From Leifsonia williamsii (GTDB lineage: Bacteria; Actinomycetota; Actinomycetes; Actinomycetales; Microbacteriaceae), in the NCBI RefSeq assembly GCF_030433685.1, contig NZ_JAROCF010000001.1:1-64000 (forward strand): DNA of 64,000 nucleotides, given 5' to 3'. Below, one piece after another: positions 23,924-32,729 of this stretch (within the stretch, counting starts at the first letter, position 1; every line of letters starts with the position of its first letter). The notes under the pieces were generated by a model. It made no database searches and had not been told where the DNA came from. It saw only the letters and a list, made by a program, of their open reading frames with translations. Both the position numbers and the translations under genes were made by a program.

Positions 23924-24310
23924 GTGACGTTCTTCACGCAGGAGCCGGAGCCGCGCGGTGGCCCGCAGGAGGCATCGGCGGCGGAGGGACGCCGCTCGGC
24001 CGTGCACGGCTTCGGCGCGGTGGGTCTCGTGGCGCTCCCGATCATCCTGATGGTCGCGTACGTGCTGGCGGCGTTCCAGGGCTGGCAGGCGACCGATGCC
24101 GAGCAGGCCGCCGTCGATCAGAAGGCGTTCCCCCTCCTGATCACCGCGGGCGTCGTCATGGGCGTCAGCGCCGTGACGGTCGTCGTGCTCCGCGCGGGTG
24201 TGCGCGGGCGGTTCGCCGGGGGCACCGCGTGGGTCGTGCTCGCCGTGCTCTCGGCTCCGATCGCCGCGTACCTCGTGTTCGCCGGGTTCGCGAGCCTCGA
24301 CCGGGGGTGA
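23924..24310 (+). CDS. Hypothetical membrane protein, three helices
   Basis: This 128-residue protein starts at a GTG at 23924 with SD GGAG 4 bases upstream. The N-terminus is acidic and proline-rich (TQEPEPRGGPQ). Three hydrophobic helices follow: AVGLVALPIILMVAYVLAAF, LLITAGVVMGVSAVTVVVL and WVVLAVLSAPIAAYLVF. No family is recognised. It is divergent from the neighbouring membrane-protein gene and converges on the gene at 24329. Confidence 0.6.
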   Translation: MTFFTQEPEPRGGPQEASAAEGRRSAVHGFGAVGLVALPIILMVAYVLAAFQGWQATDAEQAAVDQKAFPLLITAGVVMGVSAVTVVVLRAGVRGRFAGGTAWVVLAVLSAPIAAYLVFAGFASLDRG

Positions 24311-24328
24311 GGCGCTGAGCCGTCGGGT

Positions 24329-24646
24329 CTAACCGACGGTGTCGGCCGGCACGCCCTCCTCCGCGTCGGCCGTCGCCAGCGCTCCCGTCTCGGACTCGGG
24401 GCGGCGCAGGACCATCCAGCCGTCACCGGGGCGCAGCGTCAGCTCGCCGTCGAAGCCGGGCGCGTGGGCGAAGAACGTCGCGCCTCCCGCTCGTCCGGCC
24501 GGGCCGCCGAAGACGGCCAGCAGCTCCTCACCCGCGGGAGACCGCAGGACGTACGCGCGCTTGGGGGCCAACGTTGCCCAGTCCTCGACGCTGTCGACCA
24601 CCTGCTCGCCCGAACCGACGACCTCCGCACCCACGGCCACCCTCAT
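24329..24646 (-). CDS. Hypothetical small protein
   Basis: A 105-residue product from the ATG at 24646 (SD-like GGAG two bases away); a GTG at 24667 would add seven residues. The sequence contains VVDSVEDWATLAPKR and LTLRPGDGWMVLRRPE and looks like a small beta-rich soluble protein. I recognise no family and see no catalytic motif. Codon use matches its neighbours, so it may be real, but the evidence is coding potential only. Confidence 0.4.
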   Translation of the reverse strand: MRVAVGAEVVGSGEQVVDSVEDWATLAPKRAYVLRSPAGEELLAVFGGPAGRAGGATFFAHAPGFDGELTLRPGDGWMVLRRPESETGALATADAEEGVPADTVG

Positions 24647-24768
24647 CTCTCCGCTGCCGACAAACACGGCCGGGACGCAGCGGCATGCGGGCGCATGCGG
24701 AGCGGTCGGCCGACCCCACTGTCCGCCCGTTCTGCGGCGAGCGCAACGGGCTCATGCGCGGCCGGGTC

Positions 24769-25197
24769 TCAGCGGGGAGCGCGCGCCACCACCCGGAACT
24801 CCTCCAGCACCAGCTCGGTCGCGGCGGTCGCCTCCGGCCAGACCGACAGGTGGGCGTCGCGCCAGGCGGCCACCGTGTCGAGGCCCTCGCCCTCGGCGTG
24901 CGCGTGGTGGGCGTCGACGTCGTCGAAGCTGCGGAGGCGGACGCGGGTCACCTCGATGATCGCGATCGCCGCATCGGCGGAGTCGACCAGCCGGTAGAGC
25001 GCTCCGACGGTGGGGAGGGGCTCCTGCTCGGCCGCGTAGTCCGCCAGGAGCGAGGTGGTGGCCGTCTTGACGCCGGTGAGGATGCGGCGCGTGAGGTCGT
25101 CGCGCTCGGGGCCCGGGCGGCCGATGGTGGAGGCGGGGAGGCTGCGCGCCCGCTGCGCGAAGTCCAGCGCGGCGGAGGCTGGTCCGGGGCGGGTCAT
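24769..25197 (-). CDS. ASCH domain protein
   Basis: This 142-residue protein begins at MTRPGPASA (25197). It has the ASCH signature region ILTGVKTATTSLL, where the G-x-K-T-A-T motif lines the RNA- or nucleobase-binding cleft, then VGALYRLVDSADAAIAIIEVTRV. The conserved C-terminal ELVLEEFRVV completes the fold. ASCH proteins are linked to RNA binding or to N4-acetylcytidine amidohydrolase activity (YqfB type); which applies here is not known. It stands alone between unrelated genes. Confidence 0.78.
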   Translation of the reverse strand: MTRPGPASAALDFAQRARSLPASTIGRPGPERDDLTRRILTGVKTATTSLLADYAAEQEPLPTVGALYRLVDSADAAIAIIEVTRVRLRSFDDVDAHHAHAEGEGLDTVAAWRDAHLSVWPEATAATELVLEEFRVVARAPR

Positions 25198-25305
25198 GCA
25201 TCCGAGCCTAGGGGCGGGCAACGGTCCGGGCCCTGGGCCGATTCATGAAGACCATCCGGCGCATCCACAGGCTCCGTAAGAATCGGCAAAGAATACGGGG
25301 ACATC

Positions 25306-26694
25306 GTGGGTCTCATGGATCAGACGCTCACGCTCCCCGTGCCGGCCCGCCGCGCGCGACGCGGCTCCACGGCGGTGCGGCTGCGGCGCGGTGCGCTGGC
25401 GGTCAGGGCGGCGCTCGTCCTCGGCGTCGTCGGGGTGCTCGCGATGTGGTGGCTGAGCGTGCCCGTCGGGTTCGGCGCGACGCCCGCGAACGCCGCCACC
25501 TCGGTCGGCGAGCTGAGCGGGATGGCCGGCGCGTTCCTCGTCTGCGCCCAGGTGCTGCTGATCGCCCGCGTGCCGTGGTTCGAGCGGGCGGTCGGGCTCG
25601 ACCGGCTCGTGTCGTGGCACCGGTCTCTCGGGGCGTCGGTGCTGTTCCTGGTGATCGCACATGTCGTCTTCATCGTCATCGGCGGCGAGCTCGCCGACCG
25701 CAACCCGCCGTGGACCGAGTTCGTCACGGTGCTGCAGACGTACCCCGACATGATCACGGCGCTCGTCGGCACGATCGCGTTCCTCGCCGTGGGACTGAGC
25801 AGCGCCCGGCTGGTCCGGCGGAGGCTGTCGTACGAGGTCTGGTACTGGCTGCACGTCACCACCTACGCTGCGATCTTCCTCACCTTCTTCCACCAGCTGA
25901 GCGGCGGCGCGCACTTCGTCTCCGACCCGGTGAACCGCGTCCTGTGGATCGCCCTGTACCTGGGCACCGCGGCGGCCGTGCTGACCTGGCGGTTCCTCCT
26001 CCCCGGCCTCGACGCCTGGCGCGGACGGATGCGCGTCGCCGCGGTCGTGCCCGAGGGCCACGGCATGACGAGCGTCTGGCTCACCGGGCCGCACGTCGAG
26101 CGGATGGACGTGCGGGCAGGCAACTTCCTCCTCTTCCGCTTCCTGCGCTGGGGGCACCTCGGCACCGCGCACCCGTACTCGGTCTCGGCGGTGCCGCGCG
26201 ACGGCTCCCTGCGGATCACGGTGGGTGCGCTCGGGGACCACTCGGGGAGGCTGCCCCTGCTGCGGCCGGGCACGCTCGTGTTCGCCGAAGGGCCGTTCGG
26301 GCACTTCACCGCCGACACGGCGAGCCGTCCGCGCATCCTGCTCGTCGCGGGCGGTGCGGGGATCGGGCCGATCCGCGCCCTCGCCGAGGAGCTGGCGTCG
26401 CGCGGCGCCCAGCCCGTCGTCCTCTACCGCGTCAGCGGCCGCGAGCAGCTCGCCCTGCTGGGGGAGCTGCAGGCCATGCCGGGCGTCGCCGTCGTGCCGC
26501 TGGTCGGCCGCCGAGCCGACCTGGGCTTCGACCCGCTCGGTCCCGGCTCCCTCAGCCGCATCATCCCCGACCTCCACGACTGGGAGGCGTTCATCTGCGG
26601 CCCAGAGGGCATGGCCTCGCAGGTCGAGCGCTCGCTGCGGGAGCTGCGGATGCCGAAGCGCTACATCCACCGAGAAGAACTGAGCATGTCATGA
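25306..26694 (+). CDS. Ferric-reductase-like transmembrane flavocytochrome
   Basis: This 462-residue oxidoreductase joins a six-helix haem-binding ferric reductase domain to a cytoplasmic FAD/NAD(P) module. The membrane part has candidate haem ligands in LVSWHRSLGA, IAHVVFIV and WYWLHVTTYA. The FAD motif is HPYSVSA, and the nucleotide-binding motifs are GGAGIGPIRAL and CGPEGM. It would pass electrons from NAD(P)H across the membrane, in this context to the FMN-binding protein encoded next. The GTG start has SD GGGG four to six bases before; an ATG at 25315 is an alternative. The ATGA overlap with the next gene shows coupling. Confidence 0.88.
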   Translation: MGLMDQTLTLPVPARRARRGSTAVRLRRGALAVRAALVLGVVGVLAMWWLSVPVGFGATPANAATSVGELSGMAGAFLVCAQVLLIARVPWFERAVGLDRLVSWHRSLGASVLFLVIAHVVFIVIGGELADRNPPWTEFVTVLQTYPDMITALVGTIAFLAVGLSSARLVRRRLSYEVWYWLHVTTYAAIFLTFFHQLSGGAHFVSDPVNRVLWIALYLGTAAAVLTWRFLLPGLDAWRGRMRVAAVVPEGHGMTSVWLTGPHVERMDVRAGNFLLFRFLRWGHLGTAHPYSVSAVPRDGSLRITVGALGDHSGRLPLLRPGTLVFAEGPFGHFTADTASRPRILLVAGGAGIGPIRALAEELASRGAQPVVLYRVSGREQLALLGELQAMPGVAVVPLVGRRADLGFDPLGPGSLSRIIPDLHDWEAFICGPEGMASQVERSLRELRMPKRYIHREELSMS

Positions 26695-27224
26695 ACAACC
26701 GATCCTGGCGCGGAACCGTCCTCTTCACCGTGATCCTCGTGGTCATGGGAGCGACGGTCGGGCTGAAGCTGTACGGCGTGGGGCAGGAGGCGGTCAGCGC
26801 GCCGACGTCGATCACGTCGACCCCGGCGGCGGGCACGACGGGCGGTGCGACCGGCGGCTCGACCGGCGGCTCGACGCAGGCGGCGCCGTCGACCGGCTCC
26901 GGCTCGTCGACCTCGTCCGGCTCCGGCTCGGGCTCCGGGACGAGCTCCACCGGCACCAGGACCATCACCGGCTCGGCCGTGCAGACACGCTACGGCGCCG
27001 TGCAGGTGCAGCTCACGCTCTCGGGCGGCACGATCACGGCCGTCGACACCCTCCAGGCGCCCGACGGGAACGGTCGCGACATCGCCATCAACCAGGACGC
27101 GCTGCCCATCCTGCAGCAGGAGGTGCTCCAGTCGCAGTCCGCGGACATCGACACCGTCTCGGGCGCCACCTACACGTCCGAGGGCTACAAGCAGTCGGTC
27201 CAGTCGGCGCTCGACCAGCGGTGA
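26691..27224 (+). CDS. Membrane-anchored extracytoplasmic FMN-binding protein
   Basis: This 177-residue protein has one N-terminal membrane helix (LFTVILVVMGATVG), a long Gly/Ser/Thr linker (about residues 43-90) and an FMN-binding domain. DTVSGAT (154-160) matches the Dxx(S/T)GAT flavinylation motif, in which Thr160 would receive FMN from an ApbE transferase. It probably takes electrons from the flavocytochrome encoded upstream and acts outside the membrane. No apbE gene lies in the window, so it must be elsewhere. Terminal acceptor unknown. Confidence 0.85.
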   Translation: MNNRSWRGTVLFTVILVVMGATVGLKLYGVGQEAVSAPTSITSTPAAGTTGGATGGSTGGSTQAAPSTGSGSSTSSGSGSGSGTSSTGTRTITGSAVQTRYGAVQVQLTLSGGTITAVDTLQAPDGNGRDIAINQDALPILQQEVLQSQSADIDTVSGATYTSEGYKQSVQSALDQR

Positions 27225-27244
27225 GGCCGCCGGAACCCCCGACC

Positions 27245-27250
27245 TATACT
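27245..27250 (+). promoter_or_regulatory. -10 element of the response regulator, leaderless start
   Basis: TATACT is a near-perfect -10 hexamer and ends 6 bases before the ATG at 27257. That spacing places the transcription start at the initiation codon. No SD is present. Confidence 0.6.
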
Positions 27251-27256
27251 GCGCAG

Positions 27257-27925
27257 ATGGACGAGACCCGGCGGGTGCTCATCGCGGAGGACGACAGCCG
27301 TCTCGCCGCGATGCTCGCGTCGCTGCTGCGCTCCGAGGGCTTCGAGCCGGAGGTGGCCGCCGACGGGCAGCGGGCGCTGCACCGGGGGCTCACCGGCGAT
27401 TTCGACGTGCTGGTCCTCGACCGCGGCCTTCCCGCGGTCGAGGGGCTGAGCGTGCTGCGCGGCCTCCGTGACAGCGGGGTGACGACGCCGGTCCTCGTGC
27501 TGTCAGCGCTCGGCACGGCGCCCGACCGCGTCGACGGGCTCAACGCGGGGGCCGAGGACTACCTGGCGAAGCCGTTCGACATCGACGAGCTCGTGGCGCG
27601 GGTGCGTGCGCTCACGCGCCGCGCCTCCGCCACCGTGCCGACGGTGCGTTTCCCCGGCGGCAGGCTCGACCCCGACAGCCGCACGGTCACGCTCGACGAC
27701 GGGTCGAAGACGCTGCTCTCGGAGCGGGAGTCCGCGCTGCTGGAGCGGCTGGCCCGGCGGCCAGGACAGGTCTTCTCGCGTGCGGTCCTGCTGGACGAGG
27801 TGTTCGCGGACGCCGACGACCCGGGGGTGGTCGACACCTACGTGCACCACCTGCGCAAGAAGTTCGGGCGCGCGCTGATCGAGACCGTGCGCGGGCTGGG
27901 CTACCGGATGGGCGCGCTGCCGTGA
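27257..27925 (+). CDS. OmpR-family response regulator
   Basis: This 222-residue two-component regulator has a receiver domain with acidic pair EDD near residue 12, phospho-acceptor Asp55 in LDRGLP and the KPF lysine, then a winged-helix DNA-binding domain (VDTYVHHLRKKFG...VRGLGYRMG). It is co-transcribed with the kinase gene, which it overlaps by GTGA. Adjacent flavocytochrome genes suggest redox or metal-linked control. Its start lies 6 bases after a TATACT hexamer, so it may be translated without a leader. Confidence 0.9.
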   Translation: MDETRRVLIAEDDSRLAAMLASLLRSEGFEPEVAADGQRALHRGLTGDFDVLVLDRGLPAVEGLSVLRGLRDSGVTTPVLVLSALGTAPDRVDGLNAGAEDYLAKPFDIDELVARVRALTRRASATVPTVRFPGGRLDPDSRTVTLDDGSKTLLSERESALLERLARRPGQVFSRAVLLDEVFADADDPGVVDTYVHHLRKKFGRALIETVRGLGYRMGALP

Positions 27926-29151
27926 CGGGCGGTACGGCCGGCGATCCCCCCGACCGCGAGCTGCGCTCCGCCTCCCGCCGGCTCGCCACCCAGTTCGCGG
28001 TCATCATCCTCGGGCTGGTCGTCGCGCTCGGCGTCGTCGTGTACGTGGTCGTCGCGGCCGGTCAGGCCGAGGCCGCGCAACGGGTGCTCGCCGACGCGTC
28101 GATGGTGGACTCGCCACACGATGCGCCGCGCAACCTCCTCGTCACCGTGGTGACGCCCGACGGGGTGCAGAGCTCTCCCGGCCTGCCGGACGGGCTGCCC
28201 GACCGGCAGGCCATCGAGCAGGTCATGGAGCACGGCGGGACGCGGTCGAGCACTGTGGAGGCCGGCGGCGAGCGCTACCTCACCGAGACCGACGTGCGGC
28301 ACGGCCGGGTGGTGCAGATCTCGTACGGGCTCGGCGAGCAGGAGGAGGAGCTCGAGCGCCTCCTCGTCGCCCTCGTCGCCTCCGGCGTCATCGCGACGGT
28401 CGCGGCGGCGGGCATCGGCCTGCTGCTGGCCCGGCGCGCCATCCGCCCGCTCGCGGACGCGCTCGCCCTGCAGCGCCGCTTCGTGGCGGACGCCGGGCAC
28501 GAGCTGCGCACGCCCCTCACGCTGCTCAGCACCCGTGCCCAGCTGCTCCGCCGCCATGTCGCCGGCAGCGACACGGCCGGAGGGGACGAGGAGGTGCGCT
28601 CCGGGCTCGACGAGATCGTCGACGACAGCCGGGCGCTCACCGAGATCGTGCAGGATCTGCTGACGGTCGCCGACCCGCGGCAGACCGCCGAGGTCGAGGG
28701 CGTCGACCTGGCCGCGCTCGCCCAGGCGGTCGCCCGCTCGGCGGCGGGGAAGGCGGAGGAGCGCGGGCTGCGCATCCAAATCGACGGCGCGCGCGAGGCG
28801 GTCGTCACCGGCGCCCCGGTGTCACTGCGGCGCATGATCGTCGCCCTGGTCGACAACGCGCTGGACCACGCGGCGACCGACATCGCGCTGCGCCTGAGCG
28901 AGGAGCGCGACGAGGTCGTGCTGAGCGTCACCGACGACGGACCGGGCTTCTCCCCCGGCGTGGAGGCCACGGCCTTCGAGCGGTTCGCCTCGGTGCGCGA
29001 CCCGCAACAGGCCGACGGTCGCGCGCGGCACTACGGTTTGGGCCTCGCGCTCGTGGCGGAGGTCGTCGCCCGCCACCAGGGAACCGTCTCGGCGGCCAAC
29101 GCGGAGCCGGGCGGCGCCGTGGTCACGGTGCGGTTGCCTCGTCGTCGGTGA
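27922..29151 (+). CDS. Sensor histidine kinase
   Basis: This 409-residue sensor has a first helix at about residues 22-48 and an extracytoplasmic sensing segment of about 90 residues. A second helix follows (ASGVIATVAAAGIGLLLA), then the H box ADAGHELRTPL with His193. The ATP-binding part shows N, G1 and G2 boxes (VDNALDHA, DDGPGFSP, GLGLALV). The GTG start overlaps the regulator stop. Its last 29 bases overlap the convergent ATPase gene. The signal is unknown; the neighbouring redox pair suggests a redox or metal cue. Confidence 0.9.
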   Translation: MTGGTAGDPPDRELRSASRRLATQFAVIILGLVVALGVVVYVVVAAGQAEAAQRVLADASMVDSPHDAPRNLLVTVVTPDGVQSSPGLPDGLPDRQAIEQVMEHGGTRSSTVEAGGERYLTETDVRHGRVVQISYGLGEQEEELERLLVALVASGVIATVAAAGIGLLLARRAIRPLADALALQRRFVADAGHELRTPLTLLSTRAQLLRRHVAGSDTAGGDEEVRSGLDEIVDDSRALTEIVQDLLTVADPRQTAEVEGVDLAALAQAVARSAAGKAEERGLRIQIDGAREAVVTGAPVSLRRMIVALVDNALDHAATDIALRLSEERDEVVLSVTDDGPGFSPGVEATAFERFASVRDPQQADGRARHYGLGLALVAEVVARHQGTVSAANAEPGGAVVTVRLPRRR

Positions 29152-31003
29152 AGGGCTTCGGCCGCATGGGCGGCGCCTCCCCCGGCCCCGCCCGCGCCGC
29201 GCGCAACGCCGCCAGGATCGTCGCCAGGTCCACCACCTCCTGCAGCAGCGCCCCGACGACCGCCGGGATCAGCCCGAACGTCGCGATCACCATCAGCACG
29301 ACCGACGCCGCGATGCCGAGCCAGATGCTCTGCAGGGCGATGGAGACGGTGCGACGGCCGATGACGACGGCGTCGGCGACGCGGGCGACGGCGTCCACCA
29401 GCAGCACCACGTCGGCGGACTCGCTCGCCGCGGTCGCGCCCTTGGCGCCCATCGCGACGCCGACGTCGGCGCTCGCCAGCACCGGCGCGTCGTTGACGCC
29501 GTCGCCCACCATGATGACGGGGCGCTCGGTGATGGAGGAGACGCGCTCCACCTTGTCGGCGGGCAGGCACTCGGCCTGGAAGCGGGTGATGCCGAGCTCG
29601 CCGGCCACGCTCGCGGCGGTCTCGGCGGCGTCGCCGGTCAGCAGCTCGATGTCGCCGATGCCCAGCTCCCGCAGCCGCCGGATCGTGCCGGGAGCGTCGG
29701 GACGCGGCGGGTCCCGCTCGATGATGGTGCCGCCGAAGGCGCCGTCCACCGCCACGTAGATCGCCAGCTCGCCGGCGGCGAACGGCTGACGCTCGACGTC
29801 GGGTGCGAACGAGCGCACGAAGCGGAACTTCCCGACGGCCACCTCGCGGCCGCCCACCCTGGCAACCACTCCGTCGGTCGCGCGCTCCTCGGCGTCGGTC
29901 ACCGGCCGCAGGGCGAGCCCGCGCTCCGCGGCGGCGGCCACGACGGAGGCGGCGAGCACGTGCGACGAGTACTGCTCGGCGCTCGCGGTCAGCGCCAGCA
30001 GCTCGTCCGCCTCCATCCCCGCGGCCGGGCGCACCTCGCGCAGCACCGGGCGGCCGGTGGTGAGGGTCCCTGTCTTGTCGAAGACGGCCGTGCGGGCGGA
30101 GGCGAGCCCCTCGAACACGGTGCCGTTGCGGACGATGATGCCCGAGCGGGCCGCCCGGCTCATCCCGCCGATGAACGCCACCGGCGCCGCGATCAGCAGC
30201 GGGCACGGCGTGGCGAGCACGAGCACCTCGGCGAACCGCACCGGGTCTCCGCTCACGAACCAGGCCGTGCCGGCCAGCAGCAGCGAGAACACGGTGAACG
30301 GCACGGCGAACCGGTCGGCGAGCCGCACCACCTTCGCCTTGCTCTGCGACGCCTGCGCGACCAGTGCGACGATCTGCTGGTACTGGCTGTCCGCGGCGAG
30401 CGCGGTCGCCCGCACTCGCACCGCCTCCGTGCCGTTCAGGCTCCCGCTCAGCACGGTGTCGCCCGCGGCCTTCTCGACGGGGAGGCTCTCGCCCGTGATC
30501 GAGGAGACGTCGAAGGCGGCGTCCGCCGACACGAGCTCCGCGTCGACGGGGACCACCTCGGGGGGGCGGACCAGCAGGAGGTCGCCGACCCGCACCTCCT
30601 GGATCGGCACGTCGACGACCGTGTCGCCGTCGTAGCGGTGCGCCGAGCGCGGGTCCCTGGTGAGGAGGGCGTCGAGCTCGCGCCGCGCCCGCCGGTTCGC
30701 GTAGTCCTCCAGCGCCTCCCCGCCGCTCAGCATCAGCACGACGATGAGGGAGGCTGCGATCTCGCCCACGAGCACGGTCGCGACGATCGCGACGATCGCG
30801 AGCAGGTCGACGCCGACACGGCCGGCCCGCAGCTCCCGGACCATCCGGACCGTGTAGCCGAGCGCAACCGCGAGCGCGTACGCGCCGCCGATCCACGCCG
30901 CTGCTTCCCACTGGCCGGCCAGGGCGAGGATCGCGCAGACCAGTCCGACGACGACGGTCAGCGACACGACGCGGTAGCGGAGCACCAGGCGGGCGACGCG
31001 CAT
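29123..31003 (-). CDS. P1B-type heavy-metal ATPase with TPC motif
   Basis: This 626-residue membrane ATPase lacks N-terminal metal-binding domains. It has actuator ITGES, membrane ion motif ATPCPLL (about residue 265), phosphorylation motif DKTGT (about 307) and hinge MVGDGVNDAP. TPC in place of CPC or SPC puts it near the P1B-5 group, for which nickel or iron has been proposed. The His-Pro pair typical of P1B nucleotide domains (usually SEHP) reads SSHVLA here, an unusual change. The start has SD GGAGG 4 bases before the ATG. It converges on the histidine kinase and is probably expressed alone. Confidence 0.85.
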   Translation of the reverse strand: MRVARLVLRYRVVSLTVVVGLVCAILALAGQWEAAAWIGGAYALAVALGYTVRMVRELRAGRVGVDLLAIVAIVATVLVGEIAASLIVVLMLSGGEALEDYANRRARRELDALLTRDPRSAHRYDGDTVVDVPIQEVRVGDLLLVRPPEVVPVDAELVSADAAFDVSSITGESLPVEKAAGDTVLSGSLNGTEAVRVRATALAADSQYQQIVALVAQASQSKAKVVRLADRFAVPFTVFSLLLAGTAWFVSGDPVRFAEVLVLATPCPLLIAAPVAFIGGMSRAARSGIIVRNGTVFEGLASARTAVFDKTGTLTTGRPVLREVRPAAGMEADELLALTASAEQYSSHVLAASVVAAAAERGLALRPVTDAEERATDGVVARVGGREVAVGKFRFVRSFAPDVERQPFAAGELAIYVAVDGAFGGTIIERDPPRPDAPGTIRRLRELGIGDIELLTGDAAETAASVAGELGITRFQAECLPADKVERVSSITERPVIMVGDGVNDAPVLASADVGVAMGAKGATAASESADVVLLVDAVARVADAVVIGRRTVSIALQSIWLGIAASVVLMVIATFGLIPAVVGALLQEVVDLATILAALRAARAGPGEAPPMRPKPFTDDEATAP

Positions 31004-31105
31004 ACGGCCTCCCCCCTCCGGCTGCGCGGACCCTCGCGAGGATAGTCGCCGGCGCGGCGCGGGGATAGACCGGCCCGGCGCTACCGTGGGTGCTACCGCC
31101 CGCCG

Positions 31106-31279
31106 CTATCGCCCGCCGACGTTCAGCCCGCCGAACGGGAGCGCGCGGAACGCGTCGATCGTCGCCAGGTTCTTCGCGAGGCGGCGACGCCGTCGCGCGT
31201 CGCGCAGCTCCGCCTTCAGCCGGAGGATCGTGTCATCCTCGCGGGCCACCGCCGCGCCGGGGAGCTCGATGTCAGACAT
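31106..31279 (-). CDS. Small hypothetical protein, 57 residues
   Basis: A short soluble product from the ATG at 31279 with SD AAGGAA upstream. The middle is highly basic and probably helical (LKAELRDARRRRRLAKNL), and the C-terminus is LPFGGLNVGGR. No family is recognised. It could be a nucleic-acid-binding or stabilising small protein. The SD and the helical pattern make it more likely than chance. Confidence 0.5.
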   Translation of the reverse strand: MSDIELPGAAVAREDDTILRLKAELRDARRRRRLAKNLATIDAFRALPFGGLNVGGR

Positions 31280-31437
31280 GTCGGTTCCTTCCCTCACGCG
31301 CGGCGCCGGAAACGTGCCACGCTGACCAGTGGTCGTCGCCGACCCGCCCGTTTCGACATTCCGCCCAGGCCGTGTCGAGATCGCAGGCTCGGCTCCGACC
31401 TGGGGGTGACGCTCACGAGCGGGAGGGAGCAGCGGAC

Positions 31438-32697
31438 ATGCCGACGGACGACACGATCTTCGACGCGAACGTGCGCGCGGTGATCCCGCTGGTCACCGCC
31501 GCCCTCGTGTCGCGCTACGGCGACTTCGCCGACTGCGAGGACGCGGTGCAGGAGGCTCTGCTCGAGGCCGCGGTGACCTGGCCGCGCGAGGGGCGTCCGC
31601 GAGACGTGCGCGGCTGGCTGCTCACGGCCGCCCGCCGCCGTTACATCGACGTCGTGCGGTCGAATGTCGCCCGGCGGGCGCGCGAGGAGCGCGATGCGGC
31701 CCTCGAGGTGCGCGACACCGACGAACGCGACAGGGAGGTGCGCGACACCGACGACTCCCTCGGGCTGCTCGTGCTGTGCTGCCACCCGGCGCTGCAGCCT
31801 CCCGCGCAGGTCGCGCTGACCCTGCGAGCGGTGTGCGGGCTGAGCACCGCGCAGATCGCCGCCGCGTTCTATGTGGGCGAGGCGACCATGGCCCAGCGGA
31901 TCACGCGGGGCAAGCGCGCCATCGACGCAGCGGGGAGGCGGTTCGGCCTTCCCGGAGCACGGGAGGTCGCGGAGCGGTCCCCCGCGGTACGCACCGCGCT
32001 CTACCTCATGTTCAACGAGGGGTACGCGCCGACCGACGGCGCCTCTGCGGTGCACGCCGAGCTGGTCGCCGAGGCGATCCGGCTCACCCGGCTGCTGCAC
32101 ACGGCTGCGCCCGGCGACGCGGAGACGACGGCGCTGCTGGCCCTCATGCTCCTGACCGACGCGCGCACCGGCGCCCGCGCCGACGACGACGGCGGGCTGA
32201 TCGCGCTGCCCGTCCAGGACCGGAGCCGCTGGGACCGGGCCGAGCTCGCCGAGGGCCGCCGCCTGGCCGCCGCCGCCCTCGCTTCCGGCCCCGCGACGCC
32301 CCTGGTCATCCAGACCGCGATCGCCGCCGTGCATGCCGCGGCGGACGACGCCGACGCCACCGACTGGCGGCAGATCCTCGCCCTCTACGACGCGCTCGTC
32401 CGCGTCGACCCCGGCCCGGCGCCGCGGCTCGGGCGGGTTGTCGCCGTCGGCATGGTGAGCGGTCCGCTCGCCGGGCTGGCGGAGCTGGGCGAGCTGGAGG
32501 CGGACGAGCGGCTCGCGGGCAGCCACCGCCTCCCCTCGGTCAGAGCCGCGCTGCTGGAGCGTGCGGGCGCACTGGACGCCGCCCGCGACGCGTACGCCAC
32601 GGCCCGCGACCGCACCACGAACGACGCGGAGCGCCGCTGGCTCTCCGCCCAGGTCGAGCGGCTGTCACCGCCCGACGGACCCACCCCCACCGCCTGA
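31438..32697 (+). CDS. ECF42-type RNA polymerase sigma factor
   Basis: This 419-residue protein has sigma2 (YGDFADCEDAVQEALLEA) and sigma4 (LSTAQIAAAFYVGEATMAQRI) regions, followed by a C-terminal TPR-like extension of about 230 residues with AVRTALYLMFNEGYAPT. That layout is typical of group ECF42, which has no anti-sigma gene and is instead encoded next to DGPF proteins, as here. The extension is thought to control activity. The start is the ATG at 31438, with GGGAGGG upstream. It may control the DGPF gene and its own promoter. Confidence 0.9.
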   Translation: MPTDDTIFDANVRAVIPLVTAALVSRYGDFADCEDAVQEALLEAAVTWPREGRPRDVRGWLLTAARRRYIDVVRSNVARRAREERDAALEVRDTDERDREVRDTDDSLGLLVLCCHPALQPPAQVALTLRAVCGLSTAQIAAAFYVGEATMAQRITRGKRAIDAAGRRFGLPGAREVAERSPAVRTALYLMFNEGYAPTDGASAVHAELVAEAIRLTRLLHTAAPGDAETTALLALMLLTDARTGARADDDGGLIALPVQDRSRWDRAELAEGRRLAAAALASGPATPLVIQTAIAAVHAAADDADATDWRQILALYDALVRVDPGPAPRLGRVVAVGMVSGPLAGLAELGELEADERLAGSHRLPSVRAALLERAGALDAARDAYATARDRTTNDAERRWLSAQVERLSPPDGPTPTA

Positions 32698-32729
32698 GAA
32701 GGCCCCACCGCAGGAGAAGGAGAACGACC

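Noticed and set aside
24683..24700. Direct repeat GCATGCGG in an intergenic gap
   Set aside because: Only two copies, 10 bp apart, with no promoter or coding signal; likely chance in GC-rich DNA.
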